Below, piece after piece: positions 1 to 9,124 of a stretch of 64,000 nt of DNA. The position numbers were made by a program, and so were the translations under genes. The stretch covers positions 1 to 64,000 of the forward strand of contig NZ_VTEV01000012.1 in the NCBI RefSeq assembly GCF_008180725.1. The letters are read 5' to 3'. Numbering within the stretch: the stretch's first letter is position 1; each line of letters starts with the position of its first letter. The notes under the pieces are model-generated. The model did not search any database. It saw nothing but the letters and a program-made list of their open reading frames with translations, and had not been told where the DNA came from. Source of the DNA: Sutcliffiella horikoshii (GTDB lineage: Bacteria; Bacillota; Bacilli; Bacillales; Bacillaceae_I).

Positions 1-163
1 TTTCCCGAAGTTATCCCAGTCTTACAGGCAGGTTGCCCACGTGTTACTCACCCGTCCGCCGCTGACCTTTCAAAAGCAAGCTTTTAAAAGGTCCGCTCGA
101 CTTGCATGTATTAGGCACGCCGCCAGCGTTCGTCCTGAGCCAGGATCAAACTCTCCAATAAAG
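1..163 (-). rRNA. 16S ribosomal RNA, 5' end only
   Basis: The complement carries the universal bacterial 16S start: the 27F primer site lies at 135-154 and is followed, leftwards, by the conserved stretch for GACGAACGCTGGCGGCGTGC. The mature 5' end should be near 161-163, judged from the bases before the 27F site. Transcription runs left out of the window, so only about 160 nt of the gene are present. Tandem promoters and a boxA motif lie to the right. Confidence 0.97.
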
Positions 164-254
164 AGTCTGAGCTTTTGCTCAAAATTTGCTAGCTTGTGTT
201 ACTTAAAATCATTTTGTCGTGTTCCGTAGAACCGACGTTATGACGCTGTTGTTT

Positions 255-274
255 TGTTTAGTTTTCAAAGATCA
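255..274 (-). promoter_or_regulatory. rRNA leader boxA-like antitermination site
   Basis: The complement reads ATGATCTTTGAAAACTAAAC, close to the boxA element (TGYTCTTTGAAAA) found in Bacillus rRNA leaders. It lies between the two promoters and the 16S gene, as expected for Nus-dependent antitermination. Confidence 0.7.
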
Positions 275-302
275 TTTTCTGTCGCTCCGTGGCGACTTAA
301 TT

Positions 303-331
303 ACTATACCATGCTGTGCGTTTCTCGTCAA
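303..331 (-). promoter_or_regulatory. rrn promoter P2 (sigma-A)
   Basis: On the minus strand TTGACG (326-331) and TATAGT (303-308) are separated by exactly 17 bp. This is the promoter nearest the 16S gene. Confidence 0.85.
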
Positions 332-402
332 CATGTTTTTTTAAGTTTTTGTTGCGCGCATTACAGCGAGTTAACAAATCGTGTTTTGCAGCAACGAATA
401 AT

Positions 403-432
403 AATATACCATGCTTACCTTAACACGGTCAA
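403..432 (-). promoter_or_regulatory. rrn promoter P1 (sigma-A)
   Basis: On the minus strand TTGACC (427-432) and TATATT (403-408) are separated by 18 bp. It lies about 100 bp upstream of P2, and the two share the motif GCATGGTATA around the -10. This gives the usual tandem layout of a Bacillus rRNA operon. Confidence 0.75.
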
Positions 433-556
433 CTACTTTTTTAATATAATTTTAAATTACTATTTTAAGAGGACTTTCTTCTATATATAAAAGCAAGAGT
501 GACCTCTTATATATTCGGTACCACCTATACATTTCCTTAAACCCAACTAACAGAAA

Positions 557-585
557 AAACCCCTGCCATATTTTAGCAGGGGTTT
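557..585 (-). terminator. pbuG terminator
   Basis: A 10-bp stem (557-566 with 576-585, AAACCCCTGC and its complement) is followed on the minus strand by a T-run. It lies just past the pbuG stop codon. Confidence 0.85.
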
Positions 586-601
586 AAAGCCTTCTTTTAA
601 A

Positions 602-1927
602 CTATTCAACCAAGAAAACAAAATACAGAACGAAGATGACAAACAATGCATACATGATTGGGTGAATTTCTTTCGTTCTGCCCTTCATGATCATCGTGAT
701 CGGGTAGAAGATAAATCCTACTGCAATACCTGTTGCGATGCTGTATGTTAATGGCATTGCAATAACTGTTAAGAATGCAGGTACTGCAATCTCAAATTTG
801 TTCCAATTAATTTTTCCTAATGCTGATACCATCAACACACCGACAATGATTAGTGCTGGTGCAGTTACTGGTTCAGTGATGACAGAAAGCAATGGGAAGA
901 ATACTAGTGATAATAAGAACAATCCTGCTGTTACGACAGATGCGAATCCTGTTCTACCTCCAGCTGCTACACCGGAAGATGATTCAATGTAGGAAGTGGT
1001 AGTGGATGTTCCAAGTACCGCTCCGGCTACTGTTGCTGCAGAGTCTGCGAAAAGTGCTTTTCCTGCACGTGGAAGTTTGTTGTCTTTCATGAAACCTGCT
1101 TGGTTTGCAACGGCTACAAGCGTACCAGCCGTGTCAAAGAAATCTACGAATAAGAATGTAAGGATAACAACTAGCATTTGGATCGTGAAGATATCTCCTA
1201 AACTAGCAAACGCTGCACCGAATGTAGAATCGATACTTGGAACTGACCCGACAACTGCAGCAGGTCTGTCAATTAGGCCAAATAGCATTCCAACTACTGC
1301 TGTAATGACAATCCCGAAGAAGATTCCGCCTTTAATGCCTCTTACCATAAGAATAACTGTGATTACTAGACCGAAGATTGCTAATAATGTATTACCGTTT
1401 GTTAGATCTCCTAATGCCACAAGTACTACTTCGTCTCCGACGATAACGCCGGCATTTTGTAAACCGATGAATGTAATGAATAACCCGATACCTGCTCCAA
1501 CTGCATATTTTAATTCTGCTGGAATAGCATTGATGATTTTTTCGCGAATACCGAATAGTGTTAAAAAGATAAAGATGATACCAGAAACTAATACGCCTGC
1601 TAGTGCTGTTTGCCAAGGAATGCCCATCCCAAGTACAACAGAATAAGCGAAGAATGCATTAAGACCCATACCCGGTGCAAGTGCGATTGGGTATTTTGCA
1701 TAGAGGCCCATGATTAAGCAACCAACTGCTGCGGATAGTGCTGTCGCTGTAAAGATGGCACCTTGATCCATGCGAAGAGCATCCGGATAATCCCCTACGC
1801 TTGCCAAAGATAGCATTAGTGGATTTACTATCAATATATAGGCCATTGCCAGGAATGTCGTTAGTCCCGCAATGGATTCTGTTTTGTAGCTAGTACCGTG
1901 TTTCTCAAACTCAAAATAATTCTTCAT
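602..1927 (-). CDS. pbuG: guanine/hypoxanthine permease PbuG
   Basis: Proton-coupled uptake of guanine and hypoxanthine across the cell membrane, feeding purine salvage. The 441-residue product matches B. subtilis PbuG (about 440 aa) along its whole length. It begins MKNYFEFEKHGTSYK, has the NCS2/AzgA-type hydrophobic pattern of about 12-14 membrane segments, and carries FFDTAGTLVAV and GTSTTTSYIESSSGVAAG, typical of the purine-specific branch. I chose the ATG at 1927 because AGGAGG lies 8 nt upstream. A longer reading frame to 2035 runs through the riboswitch terminator and is not real. The leader holds a guanine aptamer and attenuator, so the gene should be shut off when guanine is plentiful. 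It lies downstream of guaA in the same orientation, as in B. subtilis. Confidence 0.96.
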   Translation of the reverse strand: MKNYFEFEKHGTSYKTESIAGLTTFLAMAYILIVNPLMLSLASVGDYPDALRMDQGAIFTATALSAAVGCLIMGLYAKYPIALAPGMGLNAFFAYSVVLGMGIPWQTALAGVLVSGIIFIFLTLFGIREKIINAIPAELKYAVGAGIGLFITFIGLQNAGVIVGDEVVLVALGDLTNGNTLLAIFGLVITVILMVRGIKGGIFFGIVITAVVGMLFGLIDRPAAVVGSVPSIDSTFGAAFASLGDIFTIQMLVVILTFLFVDFFDTAGTLVAVANQAGFMKDNKLPRAGKALFADSAATVAGAVLGTSTTTSYIESSSGVAAGGRTGFASVVTAGLFLLSLVFFPLLSVITEPVTAPALIIVGVLMVSALGKINWNKFEIAVPAFLTVIAMPLTYSIATGIAVGFIFYPITMIMKGRTKEIHPIMYALFVIFVLYFVFLVE

Positions 1928-1963
1928 GCAAAAATCCTCCTCAAGATAATTCGTACAAACATG

Positions 1964-1992
1964 AAAACGCCCCTGGCATAAACCAGGAGCGC
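1964..1992 (-). terminator. riboswitch-controlled attenuator before pbuG
   Basis: A 9-bp stem (1968-1976 with 1983-1991) followed by UUUU on the minus strand lies between the guanine aptamer and the pbuG start. An alternative helix is visible. Transcript from 2066-2096 (3' half of the aptamer, including the 3' strand of P1) can pair with 1990-2018 over nearly 30 nt with few mismatches, touching the outer base pairs of the terminator. This fits a guanine OFF switch. Confidence 0.8.
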
Positions 1993-2073
1993 TAACATTT
2001 AACTGACGAGGATAGGAAGTAGTGATAACATTCATCTAATAAATTCAGATACATGTACCACCTAGTTCCTATT

Positions 2074-2146
2074 ACCTCGTAGTCAAGCTGTTTACGGTAG
2101 CCTGGTAGAAACTTTTGGGCCATATTCCCAAATTTATACGAGATTT
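2074..2146 (-). promoter_or_regulatory. guanine riboswitch aptamer (pbuG leader)
   Basis: The complement has all purine-aptamer landmarks: P1 (2137-2144 with 2074-2081), the J1/2 element CGTATAA, the loop GAATATGG, the J2/3 element TTTCTACC, the loop CCGTAAA and the 3' core GACTACGAG. The specificity base in GACTACG is C, the guanine/hypoxanthine type rather than the adenine type. Confidence 0.95.
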
Positions 2147-2264
2147 GAACTATAAATGTATGATAATTTCAGTTTTTATATTACCAAGCTCACAAAGATT
2201 CGTCAACATAAAAAACGAACATTCGACAAATAATTTTTACCAATGTTCGTTTTTAACCCAAATC

Positions 2265-2296
2265 AAAAGCCGACCAGGGGATCCCAGTCGGCTTTT
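2265..2296 (-). terminator. guaA terminator
   Basis: A perfect 10-bp stem, AAAAGCCGAC (2265-2274) with its complement (2287-2296), ends just past the guaA stop. T-runs flank both sides, so it may work in both directions. Confidence 0.85.
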
Positions 2297-2303
2297 TTAT
2301 TTA

Positions 2304-3842
2304 TTATTCCCACTCAATTGTTGCAGGTGGCTTACTTGTAATGTCATAAACCACACGGTTGATGTGGTCTACCTCGTTGACAATACGCGTGGAGATTACT
2401 TCTAGCACATCCCAAGGGATACGCGCCCAATCGGACGTCATTCCATCAATGGATGTCACCGCACGGATACCGATTGTGTAATCATACGTACGTTGGTCTC
2501 CCATTACTCCGACACTGCGGATGTCTGGAAGTACCGTGAAGTATTGCCAGATATCGCGGTCAAGACCAGCTTTTTTAATTTCTTCACGAAGGATATGATC
2601 GGATTCACGAACGATTTCTAGTTTTTCATCAGATATTTCACCAAGCACACGGATTCCTAGACCAGGGCCTGGGAATGGCTGGCGCCAAACGATTTCGTCC
2701 GGAATGCCCAGTTCTGTTCCTAGTGCACGAACCTCATCTTTGAACAATGTGTTCAACGGTTCAATCAGTTGGAACTGCATGTCCTCTGGAAGCCCGCCAA
2801 CATTGTGGTGAGATTTGATGGTTTGTGCGGTTGCCGTACCACTCTCAATGATATCTGTATAAAGCGTACCTTGTGCAAGATAGTCGATGCCCTCTAATTT
2901 AGAAGCTTCGTCATCAAATACATAGATAAATTCGTTACCAATAATTTTACGTTTTTGCTCAGGGTCAGAAACACCTTTTAGCTTGTTAAGGAAGCGGTCT
3001 TTTGCATCTACTTTGATAACGTTCATGTTGAAACCTTCACTAAACGTCTTCATTACAGCATCCGCTTCGTTTTTACGTAATAGACCGTGGTCTACGAAAA
3101 TACAAGTCAATTGGTCACCGATTGCTTTGTGAATCAACACAGCTACAACCGAAGAGTCTACTCCGCCACTTAGTGCGCAGAGTACCTTTTTGTCGCCGAC
3201 AACGTCACGGATTTTTTGCATTTCGATTTCAAGGAAGTTCTCGATTGTCCAGCTGTCTGTGCAACCACAAACGTTGTACACGAAGTTTCTTAATAGATCG
3301 TTTCCATACACAGAGTGACGTACCTCTGGATGGAATTGAACACCGTACATTTTCTTTTCTTCGTTACTGATTCCGGCAATTGGACATGCTGGGCTAGTAA
3401 GGTCAACATCAAAGTCTTCCGGTTCTGAAACAACTAAGTCACCATGACTCATCCATACAACTTGCTGTTCCGGAATATCTTGATACAACGCAGATTGGTT
3501 AGAAACAGTTGCAAGAGCTTTTCCGTATTCACGGTGACTTGCTTTTTCTACTACTCCGCCAAAGTGCATCGTCATCAGCTGCATGCCGTAACAAATACCT
3601 AAAACAGGGATGCCAAGTTCAAAGATTTCTTCGTCACAACGGAAGGAGTTTTCCCCATAGACACTGTTTGGTCCGCCAGAAAGGATGATTCCTTTTGGGT
3701 TCATTTTTTTAATTTCTTCTGCTGTAATCGTATGTGGATGTAGTTCGCTGTAGACACCGAACTCACGGATACGACGTGTGATTAGTTGGTTATATTGACT
3801 GCCGAAGTCAAGGACGACGACCATTTCTTGGATACCTTCCAC
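2304..3842 (-). CDS. guaA: GMP synthase (glutamine-hydrolysing)
   Basis: Converts XMP to GMP with ATP and glutamine, the last step of guanine nucleotide synthesis. Length (512 aa) and sequence match the family. The N-terminal class I glutamine amidotransferase has its nucleophile Cys84 in LGICYGMQ and the His-Glu pair in QFHPEV. The ATP pyrophosphatase part has the loop [10 protein letters not shown] near residue 225 and the C-terminal dimerisation domain ending PPATIEWE. The start is GTG, with AGGTG about 8 nt upstream. Upstream lie a guanine riboswitch with its own attenuator (4127-4303) and, between these and the gene, a 130-bp dispersed repeat. The gene sits between yebA and pbuG as in B. 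subtilis. Guanine repression fits its role. Confidence 0.97.
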   Translation of the reverse strand: MEGIQEMVVVLDFGSQYNQLITRRIREFGVYSELHPHTITAEEIKKMNPKGIILSGGPNSVYGENSFRCDEEIFELGIPVLGICYGMQLMTMHFGGVVEKASHREYGKALATVSNQSALYQDIPEQQVVWMSHGDLVVSEPEDFDVDLTSPACPIAGISNEEKKMYGVQFHPEVRHSVYGNDLLRNFVYNVCGCTDSWTIENFLEIEMQKIRDVVGDKKVLCALSGGVDSSVVAVLIHKAIGDQLTCIFVDHGLLRKNEADAVMKTFSEGFNMNVIKVDAKDRFLNKLKGVSDPEQKRKIIGNEFIYVFDDEASKLEGIDYLAQGTLYTDIIESGTATAQTIKSHHNVGGLPEDMQFQLIEPLNTLFKDEVRALGTELGIPDEIVWRQPFPGPGLGIRVLGEISDEKLEIVRESDHILREEIKKAGLDRDIWQYFTVLPDIRSVGVMGDQRTYDYTIGIRAVTSIDGMTSDWARIPWDVLEVISTRIVNEVDHINRVVYDITSKPPATIEWE

Positions 3843-3952
3843 CCGAATTCACCTCATAAGTTTATTATTTTTCGGAGCATATCTTTTCGTTTATTTTGAC
3901 CTAAAAAAGGAAAGATATGCCTTTCGTTTTCAAAAGGGCACTCTGTTTAACT

Positions 3953-4082
3953 CCTGTAGATTTCCGTTCCAGGTGTTCACTTTCCTAGTGTCGCTGCTGG
4001 AGCCTCCTCGGCTTCGCCTGTGAGGTCTCCGCCTAACGCTATCTCCCTAAGGAGTCTCACACTTTACACTCCAATCTACAGG
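3953..4082. repeat. dispersed ~130-bp repeat, copy a (guaA leader)
   Basis: The element is bounded by a perfect 10-bp inverted repeat, CCTGTAGATT and AATCTACAGG. Its middle (GAGCCTCCTCGGCTTCGCCTG type) recurs at 35,832-35,958 (inverted), 51,621-51,744 and 53,621-53,749. It lies between the guaA riboswitch attenuator and the guaA start, so it must be transcribed as part of the guaA leader. Confidence 0.85.
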
Positions 4083-4126
4083 TGGATAAACTATCACATT
4101 TAAAAGTTGAAATACCCTTTAAAACA

Positions 4127-4181
4127 CAAAAAAACTAGAATCTTCCCCTCATATATACATAAGAAGGCAGAATTCTAGTTT
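4127..4181 (-). terminator. riboswitch-controlled attenuator before guaA
   Basis: The stem AAACTAGAAT (4132-4141 with 4172-4181) is followed on the minus strand by a run of seven Us. The 5' arm of the terminator (UAGAA-UU-CUGCCUUC) is complementary to the 3' strand of aptamer P1 and its downstream bases (AUGAAGGCAG-UUCUA). This is a standard antiterminator that guanine binding would break. Confidence 0.88.
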
Positions 4182-4230
4182 GCTAGTGGGAACTTATATA
4201 AATATAATGCACCCTACCAGGAATAGAACT

Positions 4231-4303
4231 GCCTTCATAGTCGGGTAGTTGACGGCAACCCGGTAGAGACTCTCGAACCATATTATCGAGGATATATGAA
4301 GCC
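4231..4303 (-). promoter_or_regulatory. guanine riboswitch aptamer (guaA leader)
   Basis: P1 is formed by 4295-4303 and 4231-4239. The complement shows ATAATATGGTTCG, CTCTACC, GCCGTCAA and CCGACTATGAAG. The base in GACTATG that sets specificity is C, so guanine type. L3 reads CCGTCAA rather than the usual CCGTAAA, a small departure. A TATAAT lies upstream, but I see no clear -35. Confidence 0.93.
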
Positions 4304-4360
4304 ACTAAAAATTATAGTTGTATTAATTTGACCTTATTCTATCAGTGTGTTTCTACTAGG

Positions 4361-6583
4361 TCAAGATGATGTCTTTTTAATTAAATTTTCCCATAATTCC
4401 ACCGATTTCTCCCATTCTTGTTCAGAGGAATCGCCGCGGTAAAGGACACGTTCGTAACGAGCAGTGAGGGATTGCATATCTCCAGTGCTGTAATAGTCAT
4501 CGATATACTTGGCATATTCGCGAAGTGTCTGACCTTCTCTTCGTGTAAGACCGATGGAATGCAACTGTCTTAACAAGGCAGGATACGCTTTATTAAAGGT
4601 ACCCTCATCCTTCTTTCCTTTATAGCGCAAGATATAGTAATAAGGAATCCACTTATTTCGGGCAAAAAATAGCACGGCACCTGCAGCAAGTAACGACGCC
4701 ATGAAAAGTGCTACTGGCTTCCAAGAAATATCCGCAAAATTCCACGTTCCACCATTAGAACCGGATGCTCCGGCAGCCTCTTCATCTTCCCCAGGATCCA
4801 GTTCAGGAATATTGCTTGGATCTGACTCTGGCTGTTGCGGTTGTTCAATAGTATCTTCTTCCTCTGTCGTTTCTCCTGTATTCTCTTCTACAGACTGATA
4901 CACAAAGCTATATGGGTTAGAGAATCCGCTTGTTGGTTCATATGTTACCCAGCCAACTTCCGGATAGTAGACTTCCACCCAAGAGTGGGCGTTGTTGTTT
5001 GTTACTTCAAAAAGCCTTGTGTTATTATCTGTGACATCGACAAACTCACCTTGCGTATACCCCTTTACCCATCTTGCCGGTATGTCGACAGCACGTAATA
5101 GGGCGACCATGGAAGTCGAGAAATTATCGCAATACCCTTGCATCGTTTCAAACAGGAATTGATCCACATAATCCTCGTCCCCTGCTGGAACGGCAACTTC
5201 TGTAGTTTCATAAACAAAGTCGTTGTTGCGGAAATATCTTTCCACCGCATTGACTTTATCAAAGCGTGAAGTAAACGACCCGGTTATTTCTTCCGCAAGG
5301 TCGACCACCCTGTCTGGCAAACTATCAGGCAACTGAGTATAACGATCCACAAACTCTTCGTTGCTTTCTTCACCAGTTCCAGGCTGTGCTCCCTTTAATG
5401 CTTCTATATAATACCTTGGAAAATCATAGTTCACACTGTATTCTTCTAATTCAATGGGATCTCCCTCTTCATCCAACGTACGGATTTTTTCCGTACTGTC
5501 GTTTAGACTAAAATTAATCCCCTCTTCTTCCACTTGTATTTCATTTAATCCAAGCGGATAATTGATATGGGGATAAGTTTTCTCCATCGTCAATGTTGCA
5601 GAATAGGCATCTGTCGGAACCTCATCGCTCATCCAAGTGACCTGATCATTGAGCCCCCTATTAAGTTCCGCTCGTTCCCCTTCAGTTGAATCCCAGCCTT
5701 TTCCGGTATAAATGTCTTTTGTTTCCACTCGCCAATAGTGAGTGCGCGTCAGCTCTGCTTGGAAAACGACGCTATCATCCGGGACAAACGGGCCACCAAG
5801 GCGGGAATCATTTTCTCCATAGCCGATTTTACGCACACCGCCACCAGTTCCAGGACCGTCTCCATTTCCGATTCCCTTTAAAAAAGGCACAGGATCCGGC
5901 CATATAGGTGCAGCTTTAGGCGAGAAGTAACCGGCAGTAGCGGAAAGGAGAATAAAGATAATCAGTGGAACTCCCCATCCAATCAGGAGTTTGCCGCTTC
6001 TATATACCCCTTCCCTTTCTTTCAATCTCTCTAAATGGACAAACCCAACAATGGATAGTCCAACAACAATCAACCGCATAATCGCTTCATTCCCTTGATA
6101 CGGTGTAAAGGTATCAAGAATGGCAACATAGGTGATGGTGAATATAACAAATAACAACATCTGTTTTCGATACAAGATCCAGTAGATTACGAGATAACTT
6201 ACAAGCCAAAGCAGGATAAACAGCAGGATACTTCTAAACATCCCTGTCATCGCAATCCAATCTTGTGCCCATATAACATTCACGTTATATTTCAAATCAT
6301 TCCAAAGGTATGCAAACCAGTCCTTACTCAGAAACTTTCCATCTATATAGAGGATATGGATAAAATAAAACATAAACCCGAGATGAACGAAAAAGCTTAG
6401 GAGTGGAAGTATTTGCAAAAAGGAAAGCGAAAAAGATATTAGAAGGAACACAACGAACACATATAAGTTCGCGGTATTTGTTACCTCCTTTAACGGCAGG
6501 ATCCATTCTAATAACAAGATAAATCCGAATACATGCATGAGTAAGGCATAACCGTTTCGCTGATAGGGGTTGGATTTTGCCAT
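4361..6583 (-). CDS. yebA: transglutaminase-like membrane protein (YebA family)
   Basis: A 740-residue membrane protein. About seven hydrophobic segments fill the first 210 residues (DUF3488-type). A large extracellular part carries a transglutaminase/protease core with Cys485 in MQGYCDNFSTS, His533 in NNAHSWVEVYY and Glu549 in VTYEPTSGF, where many relatives have Asp. An acidic, low-complexity linker of about 50 residues rich in E, P and Q follows, then one membrane segment (VALFMASLLAAGAVLFF) and a cytoplasmic DUF4129-like tail. The substrate is unknown; such proteins are thought to act on the cell surface or to cross-link or hydrolyse peptides. It is the third gene of a yeaC-yeaD-yebA set with a 2-bp gap to yeaD, an arrangement conserved widely (MoxR, DUF58, transglutaminase). 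Confidence 0.9.
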   Translation of the reverse strand: MAKSNPYQRNGYALLMHVFGFILLLEWILPLKEVTNTANLYVFVVFLLISFSLSFLQILPLLSFFVHLGFMFYFIHILYIDGKFLSKDWFAYLWNDLKYNVNVIWAQDWIAMTGMFRSILLFILLWLVSYLVIYWILYRKQMLLFVIFTITYVAILDTFTPYQGNEAIMRLIVVGLSIVGFVHLERLKEREGVYRSGKLLIGWGVPLIIFILLSATAGYFSPKAAPIWPDPVPFLKGIGNGDGPGTGGGVRKIGYGENDSRLGGPFVPDDSVVFQAELTRTHYWRVETKDIYTGKGWDSTEGERAELNRGLNDQVTWMSDEVPTDAYSATLTMEKTYPHINYPLGLNEIQVEEEGINFSLNDSTEKIRTLDEEGDPIELEEYSVNYDFPRYYIEALKGAQPGTGEESNEEFVDRYTQLPDSLPDRVVDLAEEITGSFTSRFDKVNAVERYFRNNDFVYETTEVAVPAGDEDYVDQFLFETMQGYCDNFSTSMVALLRAVDIPARWVKGYTQGEFVDVTDNNTRLFEVTNNNAHSWVEVYYPEVGWVTYEPTSGFSNPYSFVYQSVEENTGETTEEEDTIEQPQQPESDPSNIPELDPGEDEEAAGASGSNGGTWNFADISWKPVALFMASLLAAGAVLFFARNKWIPYYYILRYKGKKDEGTFNKAYPALLRQLHSIGLTRREGQTLREYAKYIDDYYSTGDMQSLTARYERVLYRGDSSEQEWEKSVELWENLIKKTSS

Positions 6584-6585
6584 CG

Positions 6586-7800
6586 CTAACTCACCTCACT
6601 TATGATGGGACTTTTCGGCATAGTCGGATAGACGGTCTTTATCAAAATATTTCTCCGTTTTAACAGGTCCATGTAGGAAAGTTCTTCTTTCGTCAAACGA
6701 ACTCCCTCATCCTTTGTAAGATGGACTTCTAGATGCAGGTGTCTAGTAGAGAGTTTCTCAAGACTTTCTACCATGCTCCTGTTAAGTTTGCCTGTGATAA
6801 AAATAAATGTAACGGTTGGTTGGAATTTGCCGATTTCCATTTCAATCACTTTGGAGAAATCCCTTTTGCTGTTCGGTTGGATTTTCGCCAGGTGATAATA
6901 AATCCCTGCAAATTGTTCTTCCCCGCTTCGCAACGAGTAAACCGATCGATCTTCCCCAACCGACACAAGGCCAACCTGGGATCCATACTTGAGGATAGCT
7001 TTGGTCATGGCAGCGCTATAGCTGACCGCACTTTCAAACGAGGCGCTTTGGGAACGATCAATAAACAACATAACATCATGGGATTGCTGCTGTTCAAATT
7101 CCTTTGTCATAATATCGTTACGACGCGCGGTCGCTTTCCAATCAATCCAAGAGAATCTGTCCCCAGGCTGATACTCCCTGACACCTACCGTCATCGATGT
7201 ATCACGAACCATTTTCATTTTGGAGGACGTGGACCCTTGATCAAACTTATTTTCGTGTTGCCTATATGTCATGTCTGCATAGCTTGGATACACCAAAAAG
7301 TGCTGTTCCAATTCTATTGTTCTCTCTTTTTCAATCAAGCCGAGGAAATCACCTGTCACCAAACGGATCCCAGTCAATGTATGTTCTCCGCGCGGTACAC
7401 GGTCTAAGGCATATTGAATGGTGATGGTGCTTTTAAACCACGGAAAAAGAATCCGCTTTGCCTGCTTTGTTTGCTGACAGAATAATAGGTCATTTGGTAG
7501 AATTTCTTCTACTAAAAGATACGCAAGCGGTACCGGCACCGTTCTCCTAAGCGTTATAGTCCCTATTAACCTATCGCCGGCACGGTATTTTTCCTGATTG
7601 ATCGTTCTTGACACTTCAAAATCCTTGAGCGGATACACTAAAATGAAGAAAGCATACAAGGCAAACGGGAGAAAGCTCACGAATAAAAACCAGCTGACAA
7701 ACCCGCCTTGGAACATAGCATAAACAAAGGTGGTGACTACCAACAGCAGAAAAGAAACCAATTTCCAGATTTTTTTAGCTTTCTGAAAAAATGCCTTCAT
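6586..7800 (-). CDS. yeaD: DUF58 domain protein (YeaD family)
   Basis: A 404-residue protein with two N-terminal membrane segments (residues about 10-55), then a beta-rich region. The DUF58 signature REYQPGDRFSWIDWKATAR lies near residue 215 and is followed by a von Willebrand A-like fold (HDVMLFIDRSQS). Members of this family work with MoxR ATPases and are thought to present or assemble partners at the membrane; no enzymatic activity is evident. The ATG shares one base with the stop of the MoxR gene (TAATG), so the two are translationally coupled. The next gene, a transglutaminase-like protein, follows after 2 bp. Confidence 0.9.
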   Translation of the reverse strand: MKAFFQKAKKIWKLVSFLLLVVTTFVYAMFQGGFVSWFLFVSFLPFALYAFFILVYPLKDFEVSRTINQEKYRAGDRLIGTITLRRTVPVPLAYLLVEEILPNDLLFCQQTKQAKRILFPWFKSTITIQYALDRVPRGEHTLTGIRLVTGDFLGLIEKERTIELEQHFLVYPSYADMTYRQHENKFDQGSTSSKMKMVRDTSMTVGVREYQPGDRFSWIDWKATARRNDIMTKEFEQQQSHDVMLFIDRSQSASFESAVSYSAAMTKAILKYGSQVGLVSVGEDRSVYSLRSGEEQFAGIYYHLAKIQPNSKRDFSKVIEMEIGKFQPTVTFIFITGKLNRSMVESLEKLSTRHLHLEVHLTKDEGVRLTKEELSYMDLLKRRNILIKTVYPTMPKSPIISEVS

Positions 7801-8753
7801 TATCTGCTCATCGACCTTTGAACGGGAATTGGCGTGCGGTCAATCACCTTTTTCACCACTTGCTCTGCTGTCATCCCCTCAAACTTCGCCTCAGATTTAA
7901 GGATAATCCGATGCGGCAACACATAAGGAGCCAAATATTGAATATCATCCGGAAGCACATAATCTCTGCCATGTATAAAAGCATACGCTTGGGCCGCTTT
8001 CATCAACGCCACTGAACCACGCGGACTTGCGCCTAAATAGACGGACTGGTGAGTACGAGTACGATTGACCAAGTCAACGATATATTCTTTTACCGTCACA
8101 TCCACATGCACTTCTTTTACCTGCTTCTGCATTTCCTGAAGTTCTTCCAAAGTAATAACCGATTGCAACTCATTGATCGGTTGTTTCTTTTCCGTTGTAT
8201 GTAAAATATTCACTTCTTCCTGAGGCGACGGATAGCCCATATTCATTTTGAATAAAAAGCGGTCAAGTTGTGCCTCAGGCAATGGATACGTTCCTTCATA
8301 TTCAATTGGGTTTTGTGTTGCCATTACGAAAAACGGGCTTCCTAATGACAGGGTGTTTCCATCCACCGTGACACTTCCCTCTTCCATTCCCTCTAACAGA
8401 GCCGCTTGTGTTTTAGGAGAAGTTCGGTTAATTTCATCCGCTAGGACAATATTCCCCATAATTGGGCCAGGTCTGAACTCGAATTTCAATTCTTTAGGGT
8501 TATAGATGGAGCTTCCTGTTACATCTGAAGGCAAAAGGTCAGGTGTGAACTGGATACGTTTGAAATTTGCACCGACGGATTTGGCAAGAGATCTCACCAT
8601 TAATGTCTTCCCAACTCCAGGTACATCCTCAAGCAGCACATGTCCTCCCGCAAGCAAAGCAACAATACTTAATTCTGCTACATGTTCTTTACCAATCATT
8701 ACATTGCCAATATTGTCCAATATTCGTTTTACTTGTAATGGTGTAGTTTCCAA
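7800..8753 (-). CDS. yeaC: MoxR-type AAA+ ATPase (YeaC)
   Basis: A 317-residue AAA+ ATPase of the MoxR/RavA group. Walker A is DVPGVGKT (43-50), Walker B is VLADEINR (103-110), and sensor 1 is the ATQNP motif. The C-terminal lid contains ASPRGSVALMKAAQAYA, a MoxR hallmark. These ATPases act as chaperones that remodel or activate a partner carrying a vWA-like domain; here the likely partner is the adjacent DUF58 protein. The start is TTG at 8753, preceded by AGGGGG. This is the first gene of the operon. A sigma-B-like promoter on the same strand (9025-9050) lies about 270 bp upstream. Confidence 0.92.
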   Translation of the reverse strand: METTPLQVKRILDNIGNVMIGKEHVAELSIVALLAGGHVLLEDVPGVGKTLMVRSLAKSVGANFKRIQFTPDLLPSDVTGSSIYNPKELKFEFRPGPIMGNIVLADEINRTSPKTQAALLEGMEEGSVTVDGNTLSLGSPFFVMATQNPIEYEGTYPLPEAQLDRFLFKMNMGYPSPQEEVNILHTTEKKQPINELQSVITLEELQEMQKQVKEVHVDVTVKEYIVDLVNRTRTHQSVYLGASPRGSVALMKAAQAYAFIHGRDYVLPDDIQYLAPYVLPHRIILKSEAKFEGMTAEQVVKKVIDRTPIPVQRSMSR

Positions 8754-9024
8754 AATCCGTACCCCCTAGATTCTATATTTATATATAAATCGACAACATT
8801 TAACACCTAATCTACACTATATTCGCTTTTCTGTCAGAAAAACCCTTTAATACCCATGCAAATAGTTTCAATTTTCCCTATATATAGAATAACAAAAAAA
8901 GTAGAGCGAATGGTACTAATCGCTCTCAGGGAAAAAATAGCAAAGAATATCAAATTACAAAGAAGGAATTTCGGATTCCGTGTAGAATTTTTTACATATA
9001 AGAGGGTGTAATCAACTTAAACAT

Positions 9025-9050
9025 TTACCCTTATATCAAAAGGGTTAAAC
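9025..9050 (-). promoter_or_regulatory. possible sigma-B promoter for the MoxR operon
   Basis: The minus strand reads GTTTAA (9045-9050), 14 bp, GGGTAA (9025-9030), which fits the sigma-B pattern GTTTWW-N12-15-GGGWAW. The stretch is partly self-complementary (ACCCTT...AAGGGT), so chance is possible. The rest of 8754-9124 shows only a small hairpin at about 8902-8929 (GAGCGA arms) and no other clear signal. Confidence 0.35.
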
Positions 9051-9124
9051 TTTTTTAATCATGCATCCCTTAAAATCTTCACAGAGCACAGGGCCAAACT
9101 CCTTGTTCTTAAAGGGATGAGACA

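Noticed and set aside
254-490. 78-residue frame in the rRNA leader
   Set aside because: It covers the rrn promoters and boxA on the other strand.
996-1646. 216-residue plus-strand frame opposite pbuG
   Set aside because: It is a shadow of a conserved permease gene, without a ribosome binding site.
1928-2035. N-terminal extension of PbuG
   Set aside because: It lies in the riboswitch attenuator, and the shorter form matches B. subtilis PbuG from its first residue.
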